Shown: piece by piece, positions 11,844 to 23,727 of the stretch | How positions within the stretch are numbered: the stretch's first letter is position 1 | Layout of the letters: every line of letters begins with the position of its first letter | Assembly: GCA_963920635.1 (NCBI GenBank) | Contig: OY987299.1 | Span: forward strand, 21,096,901-21,160,900 | DNA: 64,000 nucleotides | Direction of reading: 5' to 3' | Source of the DNA: Pseudeuparius sepicola | Taxonomy: Eukaryota; Arthropoda; Insecta; Coleoptera; Anthribidae | Position numbers and translations under genes: made by a program | Notes under the pieces: generated by a model | The model's database searches: none | What the model saw: only the letters and a program-made list of their open reading frames with translations | What the model was told of the DNA's origin: nothing

Positions 11844-12257
11844 CAGAGCATATAAAACAACCAGCAGTATGTTTCCCCATGGCGGGAAAATTCTGCGCAC
11901 CTGTTCGCGCAGCCGCAGCCGCCATTTGGGAATAGATTCTGTCAAATGGATGCAGTGTCGGGGCGATTGGGCAGTTATTTTTTGGCTGTATGAGAGATAT
12001 TACAGTGCCGTGGAGTGTGCTTTTTTGTGAATCGTGCTTTGTGCTAGTATCTTTAAATAAAGAATCTCAGGAAGGAGTCAAAGCTGCTTGTGCTTACTAC
12101 ACACTATATTATACTTTACTAATACTACTCTGTATTTCTAAATTGATTTTCCCGACTACACCTCTGACTTCTACTCCCCCAATAAGGCTCAAGGTCATTG
12201 AATTTGCGGATGATTTCTCAAGAGTAAGTTATACTGCTGGTTGTTTTATATGCTCTG
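11844..12257. mobile_element. hAT-like MITE
   Basis: The ends are CAGAGCATATAAAACAACC and the reverse complement, a match of about 27 bp. CAG-starting ends are typical of hAT elements. The flanks read GTATAAA on the left and GTATAAG on the right, consistent with a target duplication that has since changed slightly. About 414 bp. The several overlapping frames in this stretch show no domain. Confidence 0.6.
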
Positions 12258-12359
12258 GTATAAGGATGCGGACCCTTTCTATTCATTTCGAGAGCAACAA
12301 GGTAAGGTCAAGCACTACGTATGTCTAATTCGAAATTATGTTTTGTTTTTATATGTGCG

Positions 12360-12620
12360 GATGCGGGTCAAATCGCCTCAGTTCGGGGAGCGGGCCGCAG
12401 GGCCGGGTTTTTCAAAGGTCGGCCGCGCGGCGGCGGCGAAGGGCGCGCAGGGTCGGACTACTAGCCGGCAGGGTCGGGGACCTCCGGAAGCGGCGATTCC
12501 CGCCACCGCCGTGATTTATTAGCTTCGCACGGGCTAATAAATTCGTTAAAAATGATTTGCAGCACAAGCCGCGGTAAATCACGGCAGGTCCGACCGGCTA
12601 TTTGCATGGACGATCCTCCC
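12360..12620. other. GC-rich block B
   Basis: CpG-rich island sharing GGCAGGGTCGGGGACCTCCG and a downstream GATTTATTAGCTT with block A (about 8040-8130). Frames at 12241-12522 (+) and 12461-12646 (-) have no recognisable motif. Confidence 0.5.
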
Positions 12621-13280
12621 AAATATTCACTTTTCGTGCAACACATACTGGCCTGATTTACGATCTGGGTTATTGGGGTTTATTAGGACATTTCGATTCT
12701 GGGTCGTAATTTAATTGCATGACGACATAACTTTGGTCATGGTTCAGGCAAGAACTGAGAAAATAAGAACAGTTACCTATCTTCGGAATCATAGCTCTAT
12801 CTGAGGAAACAAAAACCGTAATAATGAACATACAGCATATTATACTGCCGGCAGGACGATAACCACTCATTTGAGGACTTTACAATCGTAATATTTAAGA
12901 TATTTTCGTTTTTCTGGTAGGACTGAAAGTACTAATGAAACATTCGTTAAAATTTAAGCTTTTAGCGCATTTTTTGAACACGACTGTACTTCAAACCACT
13001 GAGAAGTTATGATCTGTCGAATATCGAGTATTTTAGTCACAAACATTATACGCGCGAGATGATGTGTTGGGTACTTGTTTTAGTTACTGTTCAGCGGCGG
13101 TCCGCGAGGTGTTAGGACTTCATTATAAAAACCAATGGCAGCCTCACTAAAATCACATCAAAACGCATATTTTTCAATAAAATGAAAACTCCGTTTTTGA
13201 TATGAAGAACCCAGGATGACTCTCTGATTCATACCTTATTATTGTGGGAATATACGCAAGATATGCCCATTGAAAGACTT
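12621..13280. other. Unassigned, no gene seen
   Basis: Mixed-composition DNA with no domain-bearing frame. The minus-strand frame at 12670-12870 was judged incidental. Confidence 0.5.
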
Positions 13281-13283
13281 AAG

Positions 13284-13447
13284 CCTGGTTCATACAGCTT
13301 CTTTATCTTTTAATTTTACTTTATCTTTTACTTTATCATTAAGAAATAACCAACGGCATTTGTCCCTTAATTTGAACTGACCAATTAATTTAATATTTGT
13401 TAAAGATAAAGTAAAATTAAAAGATAAAGAAGCTGTATGAACCAGGC
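13284..13447. mobile_element. PIF/Harbinger-like MITE with near-perfect arms
   Basis: Begins AGCCTGGTTCATACAGCTTC and ends with its reverse complement; arms of about 45-50 bp are nearly identical. Both flanks carry TTA, the 3-bp TWA target duplication expected of PIF/Harbinger elements. About 164 bp, no coding capacity. Such well-matched arms suggest recent movement. Confidence 0.75.
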
Positions 13448-13560
13448 TTTAGTGAGTAAAATCACGTCCAAAAATCTGTCACTATCTCCCGGTCTATTTG
13501 TTTTCTGCACTTTTTGAGAACAAATCTTCCTCCTTTCTCAAAGAAATTGTCAAGTCAAAG

Positions 13561-14777
13561 CAAGGGCGTATTCAAGAGGGGGGGGGGGTACAGGGGGTAA
13601 TTACCCCCCCCCCAAGCCCATCAAATGTCCAATTTCTCAACTCTATATTTAGGTAAATTTAGTCAAAGAGTCTGACGAAATAATAAAAATTAAATTGCAA
13701 GGAGAGTTAGATTTATGGCAAAAAAACATGTAGAGTCGACAATAATATTTGTGATATCCTTTACAAGTTATAAAGACTGTGATGAAGACATATTTCCTAC
13801 TATAAAAAAAAATTCTACACATATTAATTGTCCTCCCAATTAGTGTTGCGTCAGCAGAACGAAGCTTTTCTTCATTGAAAAGACTGAAAACCTAGTTACG
13901 CTCCACTGTGGGCGAAGAGCGATTAGTAGGATTGGCACTGCTATTTACCCACAGAGAAATCAATGTAGATGTTTCTCGGGTTATTGAGCGATACGCCAAA
14001 AAAACAAAAAGAAAAATTGATTTAATATTATAATAGATAACTATATTCCTATTCCTATAATCCATTGTGATATGGATGTGATTTTTAAGAGTTTTATATT
14101 CTTTTAAAGAATTTTATTTATTTTTAAAAATATTTTTATTATAATGTTTTGTATTTTTTTTTATGTAGGTAATAAAATACCACCATATTCAGTTGAAATT
14201 GCTTTTACGAACGCACCAAACCGCTAATGTTAAAAATAGTTATTTATGTACCAAGGCACTGAAGTTCAACTTTTTATGACTCATGTGGAATTTAGTTGCC
14301 GAGGCCTCTCTAACCCGTCCATAAACAGACTACGCGCGGCGTTGCTTGACTTTGACGATCGCTCTACCTAGGTCAAGTAAGACAAGACACGGCATCATCG
14401 TACAGAAAAACCAAACTGCTGCTTCTTGTGCAGCCTACACAACTAATCTATTGATGTTCAAATTTACTAAAATATGTATACTGAAGGATTGCGCTTCTAT
14501 AGGAAACAATTTCGCAATGTATACGAAAAGTTAAATGGGCCTTTATCGGCTGGGTTTTAAATATTTGGTCACTTTTGACGGGCGATTTCTCCGCGTCTGA
14601 CGTTTGATGTTTACATCTCGCCAAGGCCTATACTTATTGAAAAAATCGTACAATAATGTAGCCCATTATTGTACGATTTCTGTGCTTTTAATGACGATTT
14701 TGGGACACTTTACTGCCGATTTCAAGAAAAATATTTTATATTACCCCTCCCAAGGCGAAATCCTGGATACGCCCTTG
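13561..14777 (+). mobile_element. Decayed hAT transposon with 8-bp target duplications
   Basis: The left end is CAAGGGCGTATTCAAG and the right end is the reverse complement of CAAGGGCGTATCCAGG. The flanking octamer AGTCAAAG is present on both sides (13553-13560 and 14778-14785), the hallmark of hAT insertion. Runs of G and C lie just inside the left end, as in the related element at 25855-26989. The 1217-bp body holds only a broken C-terminal transposase fragment (13739-14033), so it is non-autonomous. A small hairpin around AATCGTACAATAATG sits at about 14643-14683. Confidence 0.9.
13739..14033 (+). pseudogene. hAT transposase C-terminal dimerisation fragment, broken
   Basis: The translation contains PISVASAERSFSSLKRLK, then RSTVGEERLVGLALL and a terminal H-R-E-I-N-V-D segment. 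This is the conserved hAT C-terminal dimerisation region, of the type found in ZMYM1-like insect hAT proteins. An in-frame TAG at 13893-13895 splits it. The homologous upstream part (D-E-D-I-F-P) is in another frame, shifted at the poly-A run near 13804-13812. It therefore cannot make a functional transposase. It lies inside the hAT with intact target duplications, so it is the remnant of that element's own gene. Confidence 0.85.
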
Positions 14778-14904
14778 AGTCAAAGTCAAATGACAGAATG
14801 ATAAATGTCAAGTCAAAGTGTCATGACAACAAATAACCACTTATCTGATATTGTCTGATATTGTACCCTGTGTCATGATACAAGAAATCATGCCCTGTGT
14901 TGTA

Positions 14905-15335
14905 TCTAAAATAGTTATCTATACAAATTTCTTTTTGAATAACTGGTAATAATATTTTACTGAATTCCATTGTGAACATTCAGCAATACAATTGTCTGTA
15001 TTTCCTAGAATAAATGTCGATTCCTTAATGTTTTTCCTATTTCCTACTTTGAGAATTGCTTGGGACCTATCCCACAAAATTATATAATAATTATTATTAT
15101 GTTCTATTTCTAGGATAAACTTAATAGAAGGTTTTTGTGAGTTTATAAAATTTAATAATAAATTTAAATAATCCATTCCATGTTCCGATAGGTATAATAA
15201 ATATGCCATCTACATATCTCCACCAAACATTGGGTTGGTGAACATATCTAATCAAGTGATTTTGTTCAAAATATTCCATGAATAAATTGCTTATGAATAT
15301 GGTGATAAAGGAGACGCCATAGCCATCCCACATTC
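14905..15335 (-). pseudogene. Penelope-like reverse transcriptase fragment, frameshifted
   Basis: The minus strand carries the signature of Penelope-like element RT. A-M-A-S-P-L-S-P is readable in one frame at 15301-15330. S-N-L-F-M-E-Y-F-E, then P-N-V-W-W-R-Y-V-D-G, follow in a second frame. A third frame continues with L-N-F-I-N-S-Q-K-P-S-I-K-F and an E-I-E-H-N tail. The catalytic YVDD appears as YVDG, so the second metal-binding aspartate is lost, and at least two frameshifts break the gene. Only about 140 codons of an RT normally several hundred residues long are present. No GIY-YIG endonuclease part was seen. Confidence 0.75.
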
Positions 15336-15400
15336 CTGCTGGCTTATTTTTTTTTTAATTAACGTTCAAAGTTTAGTTCTTTTAATATTGGGCATTTATA

Positions 15401-16252
15401 AATTTTAAATTACGTTACTTGAAATTTTTCACTCGTTGAATCTGTTTGACTTTGAAAACTTGAAGAATATTCGTTTCCGGGGCCATTTTTGATCTTAGAA
15501 AGTATATTTCAATAATTGTTTTTCAATTGCGACAAAGGCTATAGCTACGGGACTAATAATTGAACATGATTTTTTTGGTACAATCATAATTAAATGCTCG
15601 ATGTACCTATCTAAATCAATAATAATTGTCGAATAAATCTATATTACTGAACCAAAAAATGTACCGGGTGTTCACATATTATGTACAGTGACCGGCAGAA
15701 AGTTGGACACAAATGGACAACTTTTTTATTATTAATTTCTCAGAAAATTTTCAAACTCAAAACGCATATATCAAAATTTAAATATCTCTTTTTGGATACG
15801 AGGTAGATTCCAAAATGTCAAAATAACTCAAGAGTAAAGTATCCTTCTTTTTTAAAATACGGTAAAAAGTTACTTATAAAAGTTGTTTGGAATGAAAGGT
15901 GGATGTCAGATTTACAGTCACAGCCACCTAGTAAAAAAAACAAATTTAACTTTTTTGTATTTTTTTCGACCATCCTGTATACATATTACAAAAAACAAAA
16001 AACGGTAAGAGCAACTTATCATTGTATACATATTACAAAAAACAAAATACGGTAAGCGCAACTTAGCATTGGATAACACATGAATTTGCTACTAAACTTT
16101 AATTTTGTTCGATTAGCAGCTAGAAATTTAAATTAATCGAAATCAGAGTTTAAAAATATTAAATTTTTGTGTCCAACTTTCTATAACTATAACTTATAAT
16201 TTTCTTATTTTGTGTCGTAACTATACAGAATAGTTTTAGATAAAATTTTCCT
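15401..16252. repeat. Direct repeat D, copy 1
   Basis: About 850 bp that recurs in the same orientation at 17585-18345 with moderate divergence and small deletions. Landmarks are ACGTTACTTGRAATTTTTCAC, TTTCCGGGGCCATTTTTGAT and GTACAGTGACC. Internally, CAGAAAGTTGGACACAAA at about 15693 is mirrored by its reverse complement at about 16170, so a foldback of about 490 bp is embedded. No coding. Confidence 0.7.
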
Positions 16253-16844
16253 GGCAACTTGAAAAAGTTGTCTTTTAATCAGTTTGATTCGGGTTTGATT
16301 CGTTTTTTAAATTAAACTTTATTAATTCAAACACAGAATAAATAGCGCTGTATAGGCTATATTATTCTGTGATTCAAATTAAACACTTTGCATTTTGAAG
16401 TAGAGGCATCTAAATCAAAAATTGGATAAGAAAAGTTGCATATCATTTTGACCCAAAGACTCTGTGGTCAGTGGAAAAGTAGGTACTTTCTTTTCCGATA
16501 ATTCATTTTTCATTTTTAAAACACTTGTCGCAACATGCCTTCGCGCCATATTTCACCGGCGATTTATTTATACTCGCTGCCGGCGAACATTTCCCGCATT
16601 AGCGGGTGGCAAATCGCGCGAACGCAACAATGAAACCTTATTCCGGGACATACCCGGAACAAAACCCGGAGGGCAAAAACGGTTTTCACCCGGCGGCGGC
16701 GCGCAGCGCAATATGGGCCGAATAAATCAAAGCGGCGTTTTTCTTCTGCGAGATAAGCTCTTACTTACGGCCGCATTCAAATTACTGTTTAATTTACGTG
16801 ACTATGCTCGCCGAAATTGCGGGCGATAACTAAAATAAGTAAAC
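16253..16844. other. Unassigned, with GC-rich block C
   Basis: Contains a GC-rich stretch at about 16540-16830 with repeated CGGCG and AATAAATC/GATTTATT motifs. The open frame across it (16464-16829) has no recognisable domain. Otherwise AT-rich. Confidence 0.45.
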
Positions 16845-17222
16845 TATACTAAAATCTAGCAATTCTGACGCCTGGTGTAAATAAAAGCACGTGTTCTATG
16901 ACGTTCCGCGAAACAAGGCGATTGGTCAATAGGCCATAAAATATCAGCGCGCCTGGCAACAGGGACGTATTCTATCGCAAAAGTGTATTTAAGTGATTTT
17001 ATCTTGTTGTTTTTAGCTATTAGACACTGCCACAAATAATTGTATAGATGTTTTGAACCATTCTAATTAAGCCAATAATTTTTTCCGAAATATCTTGATG
17101 TAAACAATTATTATTGTAAAACTAAAATTAAATAAAGGTCGTGCCCGAGTGCGGTTCTGGCGAATATCTTAACGCAAGTGTCCTTGTTTACTCAAGCCGT
17201 AAGGTTTGCCCGATTTTAGTGT
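16845..17222 (-). mobile_element. MITE family M1, copy 2 (inverted)
   Basis: Reverse-orientation relative of 2759-3121, alignable over its whole length. Shared landmarks are ACTAAAATC...GCAA ends, GACGCCTGGTGTAAATAAAA followed by CACGTG, and ACACTGCCACAAATAATT. The ends abut TA. Confidence 0.75.
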
Positions 17223-17584
17223 AGAATGAAGAAGTAAACCCGCCCTCGAGCGTCGTCGTTACATTAATCTCTGGTAGCGTCAAGGTAAATAAATATCTGC
17301 TGTAGATCAACTCTGTTTTTAATGCCCGCTTTAAAAAACAATAATAATAATCTATATGGGTTCAACCATCAGAAATATTTTTTATGCATACAAGGCGTCC
17401 CTGAAATAACTCGAAAACTCAATTTTCTATCCGGTATTTATTGATAACAACTGAATCCGTAACTGAATACAGTAACACAAAAATCAGCAATGAACAATAA
17501 CCGTAAGTAAAACCTATTTCTTGCCTACTGCACAAATTGTTATAGGTCCATAGTTAACATGGAAAAATTTTAACTTTATATTTT

Positions 17585-18345
17585 AGTCTAATATTACGTT
17601 ACTTGGAATTTTTCACTCGTCGAAACTGTTTGAGTTTGAAAACTTGAAGAATATTCATTTCCGGGGCCATTTTTGATCTTAGAAAAAATATTTCAATAAT
17701 TATTGTTTTTCAATTGCGACAATAGCTACGGGACTAATAATTATTGAACATGATTTGTTTGGTACAATCATAATTAAATGCTCGATGTACCTAAATCAAT
17801 AATTATTGTCGAATAAATCTATACTACTGAACCAAAAAATGTACAGGGTGTTCACATATGTACAGTGACCCGCAGAAAGTTGGAAAAATGGAAAACTTTT
17901 TTATTATTAATTTCTCAGAAAATTTTATTCTTGATAAAAGTTGGTGCATCGTTTCCAAAATGTCAAAATAACTCAAGAGTAAAGTACCCTTATTTTTTAA
18001 AATACGGTAAAAAGTTACTTATAAAAGTTGTTTGGAATGAAAGGTGGATGTCAGATTTACAGTCATAGCCACCTAGTAAAAAAAAAGAAATTTAACTTTT
18101 TTGTATTATTTTCGACCACCCTGTATATTACAAAAAACAAAATACGTTAAGCGCAACTTATCATTGGATAACACATGAATTTGCTACTAAACTTTAATTT
18201 TGTTCGATTAGCAGCTAGAAATTTAAATTAATCGAAATCAGAGTTTAAAAATATTAAATTTTTGTTTCCAACTTTCTATAACTATAACTTATAATTTTCT
18301 TATTTTGTGTCATATACAGAATAGTTTTAGATAACAGTTGTAGGG
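17585..18345. repeat. Direct repeat D, copy 2
   Basis: Second copy of the 15401-16252 repeat, in the same orientation, carrying the same embedded CAGAAAGTTGGA foldback. Smaller because of short deletions. The frame at 17865-18068 is a shadow. Confidence 0.7.
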
Positions 18346-20308
18346 AATTTTATGCAGCTTTCTGTGATAGTAAGAAATGTTGTATAGGGTGTTTCGCAAA
18401 TGCGAAGCAAACCAAACAAACCATAAACTTATGTTTTTCTTTTAAATGGAACACACTGTATATTTTATATTTTTGAAATCTGCTCACGAAGGCAATCAAA
18501 ACGATATAATACTTGTCGTTATCTTTCTCCGTTTTTGAAATATTCAGTTTGCAAGTTTTATACTAAATTTATTTAACTTGAATTTGTGGATCTCGTGAAT
18601 AACAAAAAAATATTTGTTTTTACCAAGAGAATAACGTAGCAAATTCCCAAAATGTTTAGGAGCTTTTCAGATTTTACTGATATTCGATATTATTCTCGAA
18701 ATTAAATATATAAGGAATTTTTTGATGCGGCTTAAATACAAAATGTCAAGCTCAAATACAGAGGGTACAGATGAAAATGTGGCAATTTAATTTGCACTTT
18801 CTGACTGTTTAAAATAAATAGACTATAATAGGTATGTACCTAGACACTTAATAATACATTCAGTAAAACGTAATACATAATAATTAGTCATTTCATTGGG
18901 ACAAATAATTGTATGGAAAAAAAAATATTCGAAAACCACGACATATTGGATTCGACAACAGCTACCGAGCTACGACTGTCTGGTTATCGTCGACATCTGA
19001 CGAATGTAGAAATCTTTATTGTTGAAAAAATGCACGATAACTTTCTCAAATCACCCTATATATCTTATCTAAAAAAAATCCTCTCGTACTGTATTTTCGA
19101 GAAAAAGCGTGCAAGTTTTTTAAAGATATAAACTTGGTTCCTTCGGGGATTCAAAGAGCGCGTAAAAGTAAAAAAGTTCCTTGAAAAAAAATTGATGTTT
19201 AAGAAAATTTGCCAAGGAAATATACGGAGGTTACAATTATAGGTATGTCACTCTACGACTTGGTAGGGTGTACCTATTGTAGATATGCGAATTTCCCATT
19301 TTCTAACTTTGAAACTGATGGAAAAGTTAGAATTCGCCGTCACGTTAGTGTCAAATAGAAAACGCCTTTGAGGTTATGGAGAACCTTCAAACTGAGAAAG
19401 CGTACCGGGTGTATCTTTTGGGAAAAAAGCTATACTTTTATGGTACATAACCTAGAAATTCTTAAAGCGGCCGTAACTCTTCTGCTTTTAGAGATACAGA
19501 GTTGGCGTTTGTTTTGATTGTAAGCAGATACGAAGAGGAAAAACTGCGAGTTGCCCCGCCCGGAAGACATGGGGTTAACTCTAATTTTTTCATTTAAAAT
19601 CTGATCCCACAGCGTTAATCAGCGCACCCCAAAATCCCTCGTAAACCAAATTTTAACAAAAAATATACATGGAGTTCCATTCCACAGTGCCAAAGTTAAG
19701 TAAAGCAGGAATTTTAAAGTCCGATAATTATTTAAATTGTTTTATATTATTATAATTATATCCAAAAATAAAGATTTTATGAATTTGCATATGTTTTAAA
19801 GTAGGCACCCTGTATATTCCAACAAGGTTAATTAAGATAATTTCTAAAAGCAGTAGCCAGTAGGAAGGTAACTTCAATAAAATTTTAGTGTATGTTCGGT
19901 TTCAAACTATAACTTTCGAACTTCAGTGTTTATCATCCCTAGCGTCCGCCGTCTAATATATTAGTGAGAAGAGGCCAGGGTTGTGTTTACTTTTTCAGGG
20001 TAATATTTTACTAAGTTATACTCGGTTACAATATCTCGGCGGGGATTTATAGCGACCGCCTCGAGGCTGTTCCTAAATTACCAGAAATTTCGGGGAATAA
20101 TCATAGGAAGGTTAGGTATATACGGTATAGCTATAATATCAAGAGTTTGTATCAGATTATCCGTTACAATGTAGATTGAGCTTAACTTGTTATTACTAAC
20201 TACTAACTACCTATACTTACAGTACCTGCAAATGCACCTACTAACAGAGCAAATCCGTTTGAAATGACTTACCTGAAAAGCAAAATACACAAATTAGTTA
20301 ATATAGTT
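18346..20308. other. Unassigned, no gene seen
   Basis: AT-rich DNA of nearly 2 kb. Isolated motifs such as ATAGGGTGTTTCGC (about 18393) and CACCCTGTATATTCC (about 19806) suggest one-sided remnants of TA-flanked elements, but no partner end was found. The frame at 18913-19131 has no recognisable domain. Confidence 0.45.
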
Positions 20309-20545
20309 ATTGATCTAGATGCACAAAATGCAATACGAACACATTTAATAATTTTTTCCGATATTTCCATGGCAAAACCGATTTCTCCCAACAATTTTTA
20401 CTCTCATATTTGACAGACTTGGGCTGTGACATCATGACTGTCTTGTGCCCAAGACATGAAACAAAATAACCCAAAATCAGATTTTCAAAAAATCTGATAG
20501 TAAAAATGTTTTCCATTTGGTGCAAACTTTATGAATAGCACTGTA
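20309..20545. mobile_element. Half copy of palindrome P4
   Basis: Matches one arm of the 9007-9956 element up to the same terminal AGTTTGCACC...ACAGTGCTATTC end (reverse complement, at about 20520-20545). The opposite arm is missing. Confidence 0.7.
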
Positions 20546-21007
20546 TATTTTATGGATTTCTCTCGGGATTTCTATCAGCTTGTTGAAGTGTCCCACAATA
20601 AACCTGAATCACCTTGTACATAATAATCTAATTAATCGAATAATGTCTGCAATAGCATGCGGGCATATTTTATATTTTATTTTTATCATTTCATGGAAAG
20701 CTGGAATCGACCAAAAAGGCCATAAAAAATAACGATGTAATTAGTACCCATGGCAATTAACAAACCCTCGTCCGTCGAATTGAAAAATTGAATGTTAAAC
20801 GCGGCCTACATAAATTCATAGCATACATCATCGCGGTAATTTTATTTGTGTGTGTAGGAAGCAGATGTGTGCAGAGCGTTCCCTCCGACACGTCATACCA
20901 TCTGGTAATTTTCAACCCTCGGCAATCATCGGTTGACCTTTCCCGCCAAAAAGGCACATACAGCACCATAAATTGAAAATTCAAACTCGGCATTAAAGTT
21001 TTATTAG
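20546..21007. other. Unassigned, no gene seen
   Basis: Opposite-strand frames cover each other at 20757-20993. Neither has a recognised motif, and their coincidence argues for composition rather than coding. Confidence 0.45.
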
Positions 21008-21009
21008 TA

Positions 21010-21966
21010 GACCGTCAGACAGTCACAGATTTTCCTTACTGATTTTCTCATTTATGCCTTGGAGAGGGTTGAAAGGTAAATCGATGCCGAGTCGGAAAAT
21101 AGTAATTTTAAGTTTGGCTCCCGGGAAAAACATATGGAAAATTCGATTTTTCAAAACAGAAAAAAGGTTACTAATTCTCACTTATGCTTATGCCATATTC
21201 ACCGTATGATTTCTTATACTATTCCGACCACGAAAACCCAAAGGCATACATGTAGCGTGTGTAAAAAGGGTTGAATTAAGGGTTTGGCAGATCACACAAA
21301 AAATGACTTGGTTTACTGACTTCGTCAGTTATGCCGTTCGAAATGGTGAAAACTTATATCCTCACTAGCCCAAAAATTGATTGGCAGAAGTGACGCGTGG
21401 GGAAAAATGCACTTTTGGGTCGGAAAATAAATCGGAAAAATTTTTTTTCGTCCACTGATTTTGTCAGGGATAAAATGAATAGCAATAAAACTTTCTATAG
21501 TTTCAGAGGCATAAGTGCAGAAATCAGTTGACGAAGAAAAAAATTTCCGACTTATTTTCCGACCCAAAAGTGCATTTTTCCCCACGCGTCACTTCTGCCA
21601 ATCAATTTTTGGGCTAGTGAGGATATAAGTTTTCACCATTTCGAACGGCATAACTGACGGAGTCAGTAAACCAAGTCATTTCTTTGTGTGATCTGCCAAA
21701 CCCTTAATTCAACCCTTTTTCCACACGCTACACTTATACCTTTGGGTTTTCGAGGTCGGAATAGTATAAGAAATCATACGGTGAACATGGCATAAGTGAG
21801 AATTAGTATCTTTTTTCTGTTTTGAAAAATCGAACTTTCTATATGTTTTCCCCGGGGGCCAAACTTAAAATTACTATTTTCCGACTCAGCATCGATTTAC
21901 CTTTCAACCCACTCCAAGGCATAAATGAGAAAATCAGTAAGGAAAATCTTTCACTGTCTGACGGTC
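21010..21966. mobile_element. Palindromic element P2, complete copy
   Basis: The ends are GACCGTCAGACAGTCACAG and the reverse complement, next to TA on both sides. The two halves (about 21010-21480 and 21520-21966) are close to perfect reverse complements with a short centre near 21500. A transcript would fold into one hairpin of about 450 bp. A shorter copy is nested in P1 at 4261-4951. The minus-strand frame at 21325-21585 is an arm shadow. Confidence 0.85.
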
Positions 21967-22430
21967 TATAGGTCATGCAGCCTGATCGAAAGGCCCTTAA
22001 TTCATAATAATAGCCGGGTAAACTATTGTCTTTATATCCATATTATAGGTACATGGAAAAGAAAGAGAACAACAAAATGAGAGAACAAAAATATCCATAA
22101 TGACAGGCTCAAGACACTACACACATTATGTCATATTAAAAATTACAAATTTTAATTAAAGTTTTCAGTGGGTGTAAGATTTGTTTGTTTGTTGCTTTCT
22201 TTGCCGGCTTTCCTGTTATGTTTTACCCCTAATTTATTTACGAATAATTTTCTAAAAGATGAATATGAAAACAAGACTAAAAGTTTATGGAACCCCCATC
22301 AAGTATTCAGTTGCAGAGATACATTAAAATTTCACAAATTTCACCTGGTATGCATTTTTAACATGCAATGGAGGTTATTGACAAATTTATTTTGTTACAT
22401 TCATTCCAAAAACCAAATTTAGTACAAAGT
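21967..22430. other. Unassigned, no gene seen
   Basis: AT-rich. The open frame at 22168-22422 has a hydrophobic start but no ATG at its beginning in the reading given, and no recognisable motif. Confidence 0.4.
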
Positions 22431-22432
22431 GT

Positions 22433-22874
22433 ATGTGTCCCAAGTTGGACACTTTTTGGAGGTTTCCTTATTTTCCGAATGTTGGTAAAAACATTTTTTT
22501 GTTTATTTTTTACGTAGAATTCATTGATGGAGAGAGACATTTGCTTTGGTTGACGGTTTTAGAGAAAAGAAATCCTAAGTGTATCAAATTTTAACCATAT
22601 CAGGATTTTTTTTCTTTAAAACCTCTACTCACCGAAAATATATCTCTACACCAATGAACTCTGCGTAAAAAGAAACGAGTAAAAAAAAAGTGTTTACCGA
22701 AATCGATAAAATTCACAAACAAAAAAATTATTAGTATGTTTAAGAAACGTCGAAAAATGAAAAACGTTCTGTATCTTCCAAACGAGTCGTGACATCAAGC
22801 ACTCGAAATTAGAGCACTGGAGACCCTTCTTCGGAAAAGTAGAAAAAAAAACCAAGTGTCCAATTTGGGATACC
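22433..22874. mobile_element. Candidate foldback element
   Basis: TGTCCCAAGTTGGACACTTT at the left is mirrored by AAGTGTCCAATTTGGGATA at the right, with limited pairing further inside. About 440 bp, non-coding. The motif GTTGGACAC also ends the foldback inside repeat D, so the two may be related families. Confidence 0.5.
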
Positions 22875-23034
22875 TACCTCGTACAGGGAGTCTATAGCTG
22901 AAGGTGATACACTGGATTTATTCCGTAATCTTCGAGGCCAATTCACTATTCAAAAACCAGTCTGAAGCATTTGTTCCAAGGAATCTACACTCTATTCAAT
23001 CAAAATGCAAGTGGCGCGTAAAGATTTACACGAT

Positions 23035-23375
23035 TGACGCACGTGAACAATTCTGAGGGCTAATACGAGGCAGGGCCGCATTAAGGACGATCTCTATTAA
23101 TTTTATAATATAAAATATTAAAATAATATGCCCCAGTATTAAGAACTTTAAAAACAAACTTTTATGGCACACCTAGTCATTCACTTACCTGCAAATTTCT
23201 ACTATTAACACAAATCGTAGCTCCAACAATTAATAAACAGGGAAAGAATTATATCGGAAAAAATTAAAAGTCCACTTGCAACTCAATGTAATAAATAACG
23301 ACTCGCTGAACTCGCCCGCCGGGAAAGATTTTATTGCCGACTAGCCAATAGCAAGCCGATCACGTGCATATCACG
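23035..23375 (+). mobile_element. Diverged relative of MITE family M1
   Basis: Shares CAGGGCCGCA...AGG.ACGA.CT.TATTAATTTTA and a CACGTG near the end with the element at 2759-3121. Ends are eroded. The minus-strand frame at 23400-23612 just outside shows no motif. Confidence 0.4.
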
Positions 23376-23727
23376 CTCTAGCCATGGAACAGCTTTTGTT
23401 TATGTTTCACTTGCGTTTAGTTTGAATTTAATATCGTTTAGAAAGAGTCGAATTTCAAACAAAAAAGTTATAATAAAAAAACATGTATTTTTTTCGAAAA
23501 AATAAATAATAGGGAGAGGGCATAATTTTGTTTCCAAACGTTTAGGACACTTTATTTTATCTCTCACCGTTTTCGCGCAATTAACATAATGTTTTCCTAT
23601 CCTAGCAACCATAGCTTCTAAATGTTGCTTTCTTTGTTATTCATATTTAGGTACCCATCAAAATCATATAGGAGATGTCAAAAGGGTCAACCAAATAGGT
23701 ATATTATCTATTTTTGATTTCTGGTGT

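Noticed and set aside
11722..12328. A cluster of overlapping frames on both strands
   Set aside because: Most lie inside a hAT-like MITE defined by its inverted ends, and none contains a domain.
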